A stretch of 64,000 bases of DNA, taken from positions 289,651-353,650 of the forward strand of contig JAJFLX010000012.1 in assembly GCA_021772465.1 (NCBI GenBank), given 5' to 3'. A program made the translations under genes and the position numbers. Below are positions 24,468 through 33,221 of this stretch, piece after piece. The notes beneath the pieces were generated by a model, which did no database searches, had not been told where the DNA came from, and worked only from the letters and a program-made list of their open reading frames with translations. The stretch is from Chlamydiota bacterium. GTDB taxonomy: Bacteria > Chlamydiota > Chlamydiia > Chlamydiales > JAAKFR01. Position 1 is the first letter of the stretch; every line of letters starts with the position of its first letter.

Positions 24468-25426
24468 AGAGCTTTAACCTCTTCGAAAAGAGCAGCTGCG
24501 TTGTAACTGGAACGGACAAAAGGGGCAGAATAAACGTGTTTGAATCCCACTTTTTCTTTGGCATAGATTTCTAGCTCTTGGAATTGCTCTGGTGTGATAA
24601 ATGCTTTGACGCGGAGTTTATGACGGCTTGCTTGAAGGTACTGACCTAAGGTGACAATGCTGCACCCCACCTCTTTGAGGTCTTGCAAGGTCTCCTTCAC
24701 TTGCTCCTCAGACTCTCCTAGCCCTAGCATCAATCCAGATTTCACGCGTACGCTCTTTTTCTCACTCACATATTTCAAAGTTGCTAAAGTTCTCTCATAA
24801 CTTGCTTTGTGGCGCACTCTTGGGGTGAGCTCGCGCACGGTCTCGATGTTGTGATTGAAGATTTCAGGCTTTGTGTCCATTACAATATCTAGTGCTTCTT
24901 TATTTCCCGCGAAATCTGAGGTGAGCACCTCGATTGTCGACCCCGGGTTTGTATTACGCACCTGACGAATGATTTCAGCCAAATGGCAAGCTCCCCCGTC
25001 GGGAAGATCGTCGCGCGCTACCATCGTGATCACAACATGTTGTAGGCCAAGTGCCTTGACAGATTTTGAAATTCTTTCAGGCTCATCGGGTTGAAGGGGT
25101 AAGGGTTTGGCGTTAAAATCGATATCGCAAAAACCACAAGCGCGAGTACATGCGCTTCCCATTGCTAAAAAGGTTGCCGTTTTTTTCGACCAACACTCCA
25201 AAAGATTGGGGCATTTTGCTTCTTCACATACTGTAGGCAGGCGGAGATCTGCTAAGATTGCATCAGTTTGTTTGAGGCCGCCTCCTTTTGGCATTTTTCT
25301 GTGAAGCCACTGAGGAAATCGACCTGTTTTGACCACGCCCTCCTGGTTTCCCGATTGAGGATTCGGAGGAAGGACATTGAGTCGCCTCCCTTTAACCGAG
25401 GGTTTGGCATCAAAACGATCGCTCAT
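24464..25426 (-). CDS. lipA: Lipoyl synthase LipA
   Basis: 320 residues, radical SAM enzyme that inserts sulfur into octanoyl groups. The auxiliary cluster motif C-EEAKC-PNLLEC and radical-SAM motif C-TRAC-GFC are both intact, and the C-terminal RSSYNA motif is present. Lipoyl groups serve the E2/E3 complexes, matching lpd just upstream. ATGA overlap with lpd. Confidence 0.97.
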   Translation of the reverse strand: MSDRFDAKPSVKGRRLNVLPPNPQSGNQEGVVKTGRFPQWLHRKMPKGGGLKQTDAILADLRLPTVCEEAKCPNLLECWSKKTATFLAMGSACTRACGFCDIDFNAKPLPLQPDEPERISKSVKALGLQHVVITMVARDDLPDGGACHLAEIIRQVRNTNPGSTIEVLTSDFAGNKEALDIVMDTKPEIFNHNIETVRELTPRVRHKASYERTLATLKYVSEKKSVRVKSGLMLGLGESEEQVKETLQDLKEVGCSIVTLGQYLQASRHKLRVKAFITPEQFQELEIYAKEKVGFKHVYSAPFVRSSYNAAALFEEVKAL

Positions 25427-26823
25427 CTGCGCACCTTAGGCGGGAGGTGAAGGGGCATATCGTCTGCGAGGAATGCGGCTTCCATCCAAGCCTCAGCAAT
25501 CGTTGGGTGGGCATGAATCGTTTCAGTAATGGATTGCACCGTGAGCTCACTGCTGATGGCGACGGCCATTTCTGCAATGAGGGTCGCAGCTCCGTGGCCG
25601 ACCACTTGAGCTCCGAGAATTTGCCCTGTCGTTTTTTCGATTACAATTTGTGCAAACCCTTCTGTTTCAATAATGGCTTGGGACTTTCCTAAGGCTTGGA
25701 AGGGGAATTTTCCAACAGTGGCGTCGTAGCCAGCCTCAAAGGCGCGCTCTAAGGTCAGGCCGATCGTCCCAATTTCGGGCTTGGTAAAGATGACTGAAGG
25801 AACGGCATTTTCATTCATTTCGGAGAGATGGCCTGCGGCCGTATCGGCTGCTACCATTCCTTGGTGCGAGGCGTAGTGGGCTAAAATCCATTTTCCTGTG
25901 ATGTCCCCAATCGCAAAGATGTGTGGAATGTTGGTTTGCAGATGTTCATTGACAGGAATCGAGCCGTCCTCTTCGACGATCACCCCGGCTTTATCGAGAT
26001 GGATCTGATCGGTGTTATACTTTCTCCCTACAGCGACTAATACGGCATCGACTTCCAAGGGAGCTTTGCCTGAGATATGCACGAGCACAGAGTCGCCTTT
26101 TCGCTCGGTTTTCTCGACTGCAACGTTTGTTTGCACATCAATTCCCTGTTTTTTGAAAGAGGAGGTGATGGCTGAGCTGATTTGCTTTCCTTCGGTGGGA
26201 AGAAGGGAGGGGAGAACCTCGAGTAGGGTGACCTCGACACCAAACGCTCTGTGCAGACAAGCGAACTCGCACCCTATGACTCCGCCTCCAATAATCGCTA
26301 ATCGCTCTGGGAGTTCTGTAATGTTGAGCAGCGAGGTAGAGTCGTGCACTTTCTCATAATCGAAGGGGAAGGGGGGGAGCTCTTTTGGTTCAGACCCGGT
26401 GGCGACAATGATCGTTTTTCCTTCTAAAAGGGCTTCATCTTTCCCGATTACGACAACTTCATTAGGGGAACTGAATTTTCCATACCCTTCGAAGGTGTGA
26501 ATCTTGTTGCTTGCTATCAGACCTGTTAACCCTTTTCGAATCCCTTCTACGACACGGTCTTTTCGCTCTTTCATCGCTTCGTAGTTAAAAGAGATGTCAC
26601 CTGTCGTGATGCCATACGCTTGAGCTTCTCGGATTTTACGCAGCACCTCGGCGTTTGCAATCAATGCTTTAGAAGGAATGCACCCTCTGTTGAGGCAAGT
26701 ACCCCCTAGCTCTTTTGATTCTATCAGCGCTGTTTGGAGTCCTCTTTGAGCGGCTCTTATAGCAGCTACGTAGCCTCCAGGTCCTGAGCCGATCACAATG
26801 CAGTCAAAAAATTGTCTTTCCAT
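25423..26823 (-). CDS. lpdA: Dihydrolipoyl dehydrogenase (E3)
   Basis: 466 residues. FAD-binding GSGPGGY (12-18), redox-active disulfide GGTCLNRGCIPSKA, NAD-binding GGGVIGCE, and the catalytic His-Glu pair in the C-terminal HAHPTIAE. Reoxidises dihydrolipoamide of 2-oxoacid dehydrogenase complexes. It heads the lpd-lipA-HEAT unit; a 128-bp divergent gap to the plus-strand zinc-ribbon gene probably holds the promoters. Confidence 0.97.
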   Translation of the reverse strand: MERQFFDCIVIGSGPGGYVAAIRAAQRGLQTALIESKELGGTCLNRGCIPSKALIANAEVLRKIREAQAYGITTGDISFNYEAMKERKDRVVEGIRKGLTGLIASNKIHTFEGYGKFSSPNEVVVIGKDEALLEGKTIIVATGSEPKELPPFPFDYEKVHDSTSLLNITELPERLAIIGGGVIGCEFACLHRAFGVEVTLLEVLPSLLPTEGKQISSAITSSFKKQGIDVQTNVAVEKTERKGDSVLVHISGKAPLEVDAVLVAVGRKYNTDQIHLDKAGVIVEEDGSIPVNEHLQTNIPHIFAIGDITGKWILAHYASHQGMVAADTAAGHLSEMNENAVPSVIFTKPEIGTIGLTLERAFEAGYDATVGKFPFQALGKSQAIIETEGFAQIVIEKTTGQILGAQVVGHGAATLIAEMAVAISSELTVQSITETIHAHPTIAEAWMEAAFLADDMPLHLPPKVRR

Positions 26824-26951
26824 AGTTGCCTAGTATACGCCATCTTGGAATTTTCTGCAGGGTCCAGGGTATATGGCTTGTAAAATCAGAAGATGGGGCG
26901 TGTGCAATAAAGCTTTGATTTTCCTAAAAAAATCAGGTAAATAGAGTGGGC

Positions 26952-27395
26952 ATGAACAAGAAAAACGAGAAAAGGCTTTGCTGGAATTGCGATGGGAGTG
27001 TCTCGCTGCATCTCAACCAGTGTCCTTATTGCGGAGTAGACCTAACATCTCCTGGGGGATTGGATGAAGAGACGTATAAAAACCATTTTGCGAGTCCTTT
27101 TCAAACCTCTCTTTTTGACGAGTCGCCCCCTCCCTCTCCCTTTGGGGTAGAAGAACAAACTCTTATTGAGGAGAGTGTTGTAGCTGAAGAAGAGGATCTC
27201 TCTCCTACAACGCGAAAAGAGATCATTGCTCTTTTACTCTTTCTTCCGGGCATTATTTTTATGTTATTTGGAGCGGCTCTGCTCCTTTTTTCATCAGACG
27301 GGATGTTGACTTTGAGGTGGAAGGAGAGCTTTGCCTACTTTTACTTTATCGGCTCAGCCCCCCTTCTCTACCTCGGTTACAGGGCGCTTCGTTAG
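26952..27395 (+). CDS. Zinc-ribbon membrane protein
   Basis: 147 residues. An N-terminal CWNC and CPYCG pair (13-residue spacing) forms a zinc ribbon, followed by an acidic, Pro-rich linker and two membrane helices (about 90-115 and 127-146). Start chosen at ATG 26952 (preceded by AGGTAAATAGAG) over GTG 26946. Chlamydia has an uncharacterised gene next to lpd (CT556, from memory) that may correspond. Function unknown. It overlaps the tail of the small minus-strand gene by 4 bp. Confidence 0.75.
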   Translation: MNKKNEKRLCWNCDGSVSLHLNQCPYCGVDLTSPGGLDEETYKNHFASPFQTSLFDESPPPSPFGVEEQTLIEESVVAEEEDLSPTTRKEIIALLLFLPGIIFMLFGAALLLFSSDGMLTLRWKESFAYFYFIGSAPLLYLGYRALR

Positions 27396-27568
27396 CCGTA
27401 GTGTGGGCTAAATCGCGGGCTTTTGCAGATATTTTTTGGGTTGAATGGTTTTCGGCACTTAAATTCTTGGGTTACTTCTTTATCTACCCCTTCCTTATTT
27501 GTTTCTCCAATCACTGGAAGCGTGGTGAATGCGATGGCTAGTGTCAAAAGTGTCATTTTCTTTGTCAT
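27392..27568 (-). CDS. 58-residue secreted peptide with two cysteines
   Basis: A start with a near-ideal ribosome site (AAGGAGG, 5 nt before the ATG at 27568) opens a 58-residue frame. Residues 1-21 form a signal peptide (basic MTKK, hydrophobic MTLLTLAIAFTTLPVIG); the predicted mature part is about 37 residues, basic, with Cys38 and Cys48, four Phe and several Pro. No homologue is recognised. It lies alone, antisense to the end of the zinc-ribbon gene. The signal peptide and strong ribosome site together make it likely real despite its length. Confidence 0.65.
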   Translation of the reverse strand: MTKKMTLLTLAIAFTTLPVIGETNKEGVDKEVTQEFKCRKPFNPKNICKSPRFSPHYG

Positions 27569-27891
27569 GGTGTCCTCCTTGTGCTTAACAGGAAGTTAAC
27601 AGTAAAGGAGTGGTAAATTTAAGAAAAGATAAATTTAAGAAAATTTTCGAAAAAGTAGCCTTGTCACCGCTTTTAGAGCTCTTTCAACCCGATCACCCCG
27701 AGAAGCTTTAGTCAGATCAAATTTCTTTTTTAACACAGCCTGTCCCAGAGCGTGAGACCCTACTCTTGATTTCTAACCGATCGAATTAGCAGCAATTTAA
27801 ATAGATATCCTGATTTTATCAGGAGGTTTAATCAAATTTTTTTTTATCTCCCCCTTCCGTAAGAAGAGGGATAGACGCAAAGGGTCAGGGT
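27569..27891. other. Intergenic region between the secreted peptide and the ankyrin gene
   Basis: About 320 bp with no convincing gene. It contains two copies of TAAATTTAAGAAAA (about 27613-27650), an inverted pair GTTAAC/CTTAAC near 27585-27600, a short open frame 27610-27711 (34 residues, GTG start, charged), a 6-bp stem TCCTGA/TCAGGA near 27807-27823, and an AT-rich T-run near 27838. None forms a textbook terminator. Confidence 0.4.
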
Positions 27892-29142
27892 TTAGTCAGA
27901 GTGTGTATTTGTTGTAATACTAATAAGATCGTTCGTATCATTCAAGAAATTCTTAACATCTTTATTCCAAGAATCTTGGGCAACTTTAAGTGCCTTTGTC
28001 GACCAACCCTTATTCTTCCACATCTCTTTCAAGTTATCGCTTTTTATATCAACACCTTTTCTAACTAGATCTAGAGCGATATCTTCTGAATTTATCTCTT
28101 TAAAAATTTTAAAGGGTATTTTTTTAATCTTGGCGCCCTTTTTGAGAAGTTTTTGAACGTGTTCAGGTCTATCCTCTATGGCTGCATGCATAATTGCAGT
28201 CCGGCCCTTCTTATCAGCAGCTTCTAATTCGGGTTTAAATCTGAGAAGGGCTCGCAAGTATTGATCCATGCCTAAAGCAGCAATCAGCATGAGTGGGGTA
28301 CGGCCCTCGTTGTCACGAGCCTCTAAGTCAGCCTGATTGCTACATAATGCACGAATGCTCAAGACTGTGCCAAACTGAGCAGCAGAATGGAGTGGAGTCC
28401 AGCCCTCATTATCAGCGATGTTAATATCGAATTTTTTTTGTACCGGTCAGGGCTTGAGTGTTTTCCTCAGTCTCAGTTTCATTAATGGCAGCATAATGAA
28501 GTACAGTCCTGCCTTTTTTAGTAGTAATTTCGAGATTAGCCCCCGCTTCAATCAATTGGTTGAGGGTTTGCTGAGTACCCTCTGCGGCAGCATAATGAAG
28601 GGCAGTGGCACCCGCCATATCAACAGCATCTAAAGGAACGCAAGGTCCTCTGGGGGAGCATGGTATCCAATGACAGCTCTATGAAGCGCTGTGCAGCCAT
28701 GCGAGTCGCGGGCATTGATGTCGACTTCTTTAGAAGTTTTCAAATAATCTCGAATTTTTGTTGGTTGATCCCTATCAGATTCGAGAATCAGCTTATGCAG
28801 TGGTAGCATATTCGAAGTAACGGGGGTAGCCAACTGAGGCCTTATCATTGTTGGCATATTCGAAGTAACCGTTGCGCTATTTTTATGAGAAGGTTGAGGC
28901 TTTTGCTTTAAAAGCACTCGCAGTCCGAGAATACCTAGTATAAGCGCTAATCCGCCACCTGCTAAACAAGTCGTGATAAAAGAAGCTCTTTTGCCCATCT
29001 TCAGCCAAGGCAGTGGATGACTATTACAAATTCCCATGCTAGCTAGAGCCGTTAAAGCTAAAAGAGTTACTATCGAAACTGTAAAGCCAATTTTCTCTGC
29101 TTTGGAAAGAGATATTTGAGACTCCGTTACTTGTGAAACCAT
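27892..29142 (-). pseudogene. Inc-like ankyrin-repeat protein broken by two frameshifts
   Basis: Three consecutive minus-strand frames together form one protein. The first (29142-28630) has two close membrane helices (about 21-41 and 53-76), the bilobed pattern of chlamydial inclusion-membrane proteins, then the start of ankyrin repeats. The second (to 28421) and third (to 27892) continue the repeats (GATALHYAAAEG, GRTVLHYAA, GWTPLHSAA, GRTPLMLIAA, GRTAIMHAA). Junctions fall at a run of five G (28652-28656) and a run of eight T (28432-28439; poly-A in the message); seven A would restore the frame. A 16-residue internal repeat (VTSNM) comes from a 48-bp duplication. It could be decay, sequencing error, or slippage-based on/off switching. 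Good ribosome site (GAGGAG). Confidence 0.8.
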
Positions 29143-29287
29143 AATCTAGACTCCTCATCCATTGAATTTGAAACAAATTTAAATGAAGATGTAGACTTCA
29201 TCAAGGGAATAGATTCAATTTATATATTTATGCAAGAAGCATTTACCGAGGTTTTAGTCGATTTTTACAAAGCCGCTCTAAGTATTA

Positions 29288-32200
29288 TTATACAAGACCG
29301 CAACACCGCTTATACTTCTTCCCACTCTCACAGGGGCAAAGTTCATTGCGTCCCGCTGCAGGGGGTTGCTTTTTGACGGGTTGAGAAGGAGTAGAGGGGC
29401 TCGTTGTCTCAGTAGTATCAGGGCCTGCATCAAAAATCATCCGATTGGTTTCTAGATTGATCTGATTGAGCAAGTTTTGAAATAGCCCCGATTGCATCAA
29501 GGTGAGGTCAATTCTAAAGAGGTTGCGCGCCGATTCAATGGTGAGCTGTCTTGAAAGCTCTTGGAAAATTTCAAAAGCCTCGTGTTTAAACTCTTGAAGC
29601 GGATCTTTTTGGGCAATAGTGCGGAGGTTTACCTCAGATCGCAAGTGGTCCATAGTTAGAAGGTGGTCTTGCCAGAGCTCATCAATCTTGTGAACCATCA
29701 CCGATTTGAGGGCGGCTTGAGCGAGCTTTTCACTATCGATATTCGGATTGCTTTGCTCAGCTTTTTGTTTCTCTGAAGCATACTTGTGCTCAAAAGCATC
29801 AGATACCTTGACCGCAGCTCTTTCGTGAAGCTCCTCAAATGTGATATGGTCATCATCAAAATCATCGGGCTCAAATGTCACAGGAAAGAGCTCCATCAGA
29901 GCAAATCGAAACCTCTCAGGATCCCACCCTCCAGCTTGTGCGCGTGAAATGAAGCATTCAGCAGCGATCATCTCGCATACATGAATGAGTTGCTCTTTAG
30001 CAATCGGGAGCAAATCGTCGCTTTCAATCACCTGATTGCGGAAGCTGTAGACCTCCTGTCTTTGACGGTTCATTACGTCATCGTATTCGAGCGTGTGTTT
30101 GCGAATCGTGTAATTTCGCCCCTCAACACGCTTTTGAGCTGTTTCAATCGACTTATTTAAGATGCCTGCTGAAATGGGCTCCCCTTCCGGGGGACGGAAC
30201 CGTTGGATGAGGGTGTTGAGACGAGGAGAGGCGAAAAGCCGCATCAATTGGTCTTCAAAGGAGATGTAGAATTTGGACGATCCAGGATCTCCAAGTCTTG
30301 CACTTCGCCCTGTGAGCTGTCTGTCGCTTCGTCTCGATTGGTGACGGGTCGTTCCAATCACATGGAGTCCACCAAGTTCTGCTACCTCAGGTTTGAGCTT
30401 AATATCTGTCCCTCTCCCGGCCATGTTCGTCGAGACAGTTACAGCACCCTTAGCGCCCGCTTGTGAGATCACTTCGGCTTCACTCGCGTGGTGTTTCGCA
30501 TTCAAGATGGTGTGAGGGATTTGGTTCTGTCTGAGAATACGAGCCAGTTTTTCAGAGACTTCGACCGTCTCAGTTCCTATAAGGATAGGACGCCCTTTCG
30601 TATGAACTTCGCGGATCTCTTTGATGATAGCGTTGTATTTTTCACGCTCGGTCATGTAGATCTCATCGTTCTCGTCAATCCGTTTGCACGGTTTGTAGGT
30701 GGGAATCTGCAAGACCTCTAATTTGTAGATCTCCTTGAACTCTCCCGCCTCAGTAATGGCTGTCCCAGTCATTCCAGCAAGTTTTTCATACATGCGAAAA
30801 TAATTCTGCAAAGTGACAGTCGCGTAGGTTTGCGTCTCTTTTTGGATGACGACATGCTCTTTCGCTTCAATCGCTTGGTGAAGCCCATCTGAGAAACGAC
30901 GCCCAGGTTGAGGGCGACCGGTATGCTCATCGATGATAACAATTTTTCCTTGATCGACGATGTAATCGATATCCTTTTCCATCAAAAGGTGCGCGCGAAG
31001 CAATTGACGAAGGTTGTGAGAGCGCTCCTTGCGCTTTGCATCCTCCTCAGTTTTGCTCAGTTTTTTCTCTAATTTTTGCTCTTCAGATAACGAGGTGTCA
31101 GCATCGATCAAAGCGTATTCATGGCCGAGATCGAGCATGACAAAATCATCAGCATGCCCCCCCGTGGAATCCCCCCACGCAGCAATACCTTTATCTGTTA
31201 ATTCGAACTCGTTGCCCTTCTCATCGACGACCATATAGACTTCAGCAAGCGTCTCTATTTTCTCTTCTTTGCTCGAATCAGAGTGGTAGTGAAGGTCCCA
31301 CTTATCGATCTCAGAACGTAGATCAGGATTTTCTTTAGCGCGGCGTAACACACGATTGTGAGGCATTCCTTTGCTCACAAGCCAAAGGCGTCTGCACGCC
31401 TCTCGAATCGCTGCAAGTTCTTTTTTATCTGAAGGAAGCGTCTCTTCTTGGATGTAGGGATCAAGAGCTTTTTTTGCATCGACTGCAATTTTGCTCACCA
31501 AATCGCGTTGCATTTTGACAAGCGTAGCCACGCTCTCTTTGAGCTCACCATACATCTGAAAACTTTTGGGTGTTGGCCCTGAAATAATCAGAGGAGTGCG
31601 GGCCTCATCAATCAAGATCGAGTCAATCTCATCGACAATTGAAAAATAGTGGCCCCTTTGAGTCTGCTCTTCTTTCGAAGCGGCCATCGAGTTGTCGCGG
31701 AGGTAGTCAAATCCAAATTCAGAAGCAGTGCCATAAACGACATCTGCTTGGTAAATCGAGGTGCGGAGGTGTTGAGGAGTGTCGTTGGTAAGAATCCCTG
31801 TTGTGAGCCCAAGCCAACGGAGAACACTTCCTACCCACTGGCAGTCGCGGCTGGCAAGGTAGTCATTGACGGTGACAAGATGGACCGGTTTCCCTGTGAG
31901 CGCATTGAGATAAAGAGGCATCGTTGCAGTGAGGGTCTTTCCCTCACCTGTCTGCATCTCAGAGATGTTGCCGTAGTGGAGGGCAATCGCTCCAATGATT
32001 TGGACATCATAAGGGATCATGTCCCACTTTTGATCGTAGCCAGAGACATGGACTTCAGTACCACAGAGGCGGCGGCAGGTATTTTTAACAACGGCATAGG
32101 CTTCAGGGAGAAGTTGATCGAGAGATTCGCCTTCGTTGTACCTCTTTTTAAAGGCTTCGGTTTTTGCGCGCAGCTCTTCGTCGCTAAGAGATTGGTAGCT

Positions 32201-32296
32201 CTCTTCTAATCGATTGACTGTGGAGACAATGCGAGAGAAGCGAGCAACTACCCTCTGTTGAGAGGTTCCAAAAAATTTTTTGAGTAGTGCAAACAT
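29288..32296 (-). CDS. secA: Preprotein translocase ATPase SecA
   Basis: 1002 residues from ATG 32296 (MFALLKKFFG); the frame extends 153 bp further upstream without family similarity. DEAD motor with Walker A MQTGEGKT, Walker B VDEID, preprotein cross-linking domain, scaffold region and C-terminal metal-binding tail CPCESGKKYKRCC (C-x-C-x8-C-C). Slightly longer than average SecA because of a charged insert around residues 300-420. Drives Sec export, required for every signal-peptide protein here. It has a weak ribosome site. Confidence 0.97.
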   Translation of the reverse strand: MFALLKKFFGTSQQRVVARFSRIVSTVNRLEESYQSLSDEELRAKTEAFKKRYNEGESLDQLLPEAYAVVKNTCRRLCGTEVHVSGYDQKWDMIPYDVQIIGAIALHYGNISEMQTGEGKTLTATMPLYLNALTGKPVHLVTVNDYLASRDCQWVGSVLRWLGLTTGILTNDTPQHLRTSIYQADVVYGTASEFGFDYLRDNSMAASKEEQTQRGHYFSIVDEIDSILIDEARTPLIISGPTPKSFQMYGELKESVATLVKMQRDLVSKIAVDAKKALDPYIQEETLPSDKKELAAIREACRRLWLVSKGMPHNRVLRRAKENPDLRSEIDKWDLHYHSDSSKEEKIETLAEVYMVVDEKGNEFELTDKGIAAWGDSTGGHADDFVMLDLGHEYALIDADTSLSEEQKLEKKLSKTEEDAKRKERSHNLRQLLRAHLLMEKDIDYIVDQGKIVIIDEHTGRPQPGRRFSDGLHQAIEAKEHVVIQKETQTYATVTLQNYFRMYEKLAGMTGTAITEAGEFKEIYKLEVLQIPTYKPCKRIDENDEIYMTEREKYNAIIKEIREVHTKGRPILIGTETVEVSEKLARILRQNQIPHTILNAKHHASEAEVISQAGAKGAVTVSTNMAGRGTDIKLKPEVAELGGLHVIGTTRHQSRRSDRQLTGRSARLGDPGSSKFYISFEDQLMRLFASPRLNTLIQRFRPPEGEPISAGILNKSIETAQKRVEGRNYTIRKHTLEYDDVMNRQRQEVYSFRNQVIESDDLLPIAKEQLIHVCEMIAAECFISRAQAGGWDPERFRFALMELFPVTFEPDDFDDDHITFEELHERAAVKVSDAFEHKYASEKQKAEQSNPNIDSEKLAQAALKSVMVHKIDELWQDHLLTMDHLRSEVNLRTIAQKDPLQEFKHEAFEIFQELSRQLTIESARNLFRIDLTLMQSGLFQNLLNQINLETNRMIFDAGPDTTETTSPSTPSQPVKKQPPAAGRNELCPCESGKKYKRCCGLV

Positions 32297-32375
32297 GAAC
32301 TCGATTATACTTATTTTGCTGGTTTTTGGAAACCATATCCCAGAGGTATACGCAAAAAGAGCTACAAAAAAATAC

Positions 32376-32405
32376 TTGTTGAAAAAAGTAGCGGAGTAGT
32401 TAAAT
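32376..32405 (+). promoter_or_regulatory. Possible promoter for the U-box gene
   Basis: TTGTTG (32376-32381) and TTAAAT (32400-32405) with an 18-bp spacer, 27 bp before the ATG at 32433. Each hexamer matches the consensus at about four positions, so this is a weak call. Confidence 0.35.
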
Positions 32406-32432
32406 TGCTGTAAATTTTTTAATTGAGGTAAC

Positions 32433-33221
32433 ATGTCGCAAACTTTCAAGGATATCCTAGCGGGAAATAGCTCTACAATCGATAGACTCTATAATCCTAG
32501 TCTTGCGCGTCGCACCAGTCGGGTCATCTGCTTTGTCAATAACAGCAGTTACCCGGTACTCATTAAAAAGACTTTAGCCCCCTCCTTTGTCGGTATGACG
32601 GTGGGAGGTGCTGTTGGAGGCATTTTGGGACTTGTCGGAGGGCCTAAAGGAGCAGCACTGGGAGCGAGTTCTGGTGTAGGTGTAGGTTTCGCTGCCGGGA
32701 CCTCTTATGCGACTTGCAAGACGCGTAAAGAGTACAAAAATTGGCTCAGGCAGTATAGAAGTGATGAGCTCTTACCTGCCTTCCGCGGACTTTTCAGAGG
32801 GTACCCGGAGCTGCAACAATTCACTTGTCCCCTTACAAAAGAACTGATGGTTTATCCCTTCATTGATCCTTGGGGGTACTCTTACGAAAAAGAGGCTATC
32901 GAAGCGTGGGTTGCAGAGCACAAAACCTCTCCGCTAGCCAAACAAGAGCTCTCTCTCTCTGAGCTTCGTCCAGACTACATTCTGATGGGCAAGATGGCCA
33001 AATGTTATGGCAATATTTTGAAGCAAGAGGTGAAGGGAGTGATGCTCACTCATATCCAACATCGCGCGATCAGTTTGCTCTTAAAAGACCTCGAAAGCCA
33101 AATGACAATGTGCTTTTTTGCTGAGAATAGGTTGCTTCTCGATCTTCTTAAAACCGGAAAAATCAGCCGGATTACTTATGCTTGCCAACTCAATTTGATT
33201 GCAGAGGCGTTGTCAGTTTAG
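32433..33221 (+). CDS. U-box domain protein, candidate ubiquitin-ligase effector
   Basis: 262 residues. A Gly-rich hydrophobic stretch (51-93, glycine-zipper-like) is followed by a U-box (about 129-190): FTCPLTKELMVYPF, DPWGYSYEKEAIEAWV, then SPLAKQELSLSELRPDYIL. This matches eukaryotic U-box E3 ligases (CPIT-ELM-DPV / G-TYER-AI--W / P-T--L---L-PN--L). Bacteria have no ubiquitin, so a host-directed role is expected. It lacks a Sec signal, consistent with T3SS delivery. GAGGT ribosome site. It sits between secA and a TPR gene that are neighbours in Chlamydia, so it is probably inserted. Ligase activity untested. Confidence 0.82.
   Translation: MSQTFKDILAGNSSTIDRLYNPSLARRTSRVICFVNNSSYPVLIKKTLAPSFVGMTVGGAVGGILGLVGGPKGAALGASSGVGVGFAAGTSYATCKTRKEYKNWLRQYRSDELLPAFRGLFRGYPELQQFTCPLTKELMVYPFIDPWGYSYEKEAIEAWVAEHKTSPLAKQELSLSELRPDYILMGKMAKCYGNILKQEVKGVMLTHIQHRAISLLLKDLESQMTMCFFAENRLLLDLLKTGKISRITYACQLNLIAEALSV

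Noticed and set aside
27317..27541. 74-residue plus-strand frame after the zinc-ribbon gene
   Set aside because: It overlaps the end of the zinc-ribbon gene in another frame and lies antisense to the 58-residue gene, which has a much better ribosome site and signal peptide.
27610..27711. 34-residue plus-strand frame with GTG start and nearby AAAGGAG
   Set aside because: Too short and without a signal peptide or family match; the purine run may be chance in AT-rich DNA. Mentioned only in the gap entry.
27800..27850. Possible intrinsic terminator (TCCTGA stem and a T-run)
   Set aside because: The T-run starts about 12 nt after the stem, too far for a standard terminator in either direction.
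31649..32209. 186-residue plus-strand frame
   Set aside because: Lies inside secA in antisense; secA is unambiguous there.
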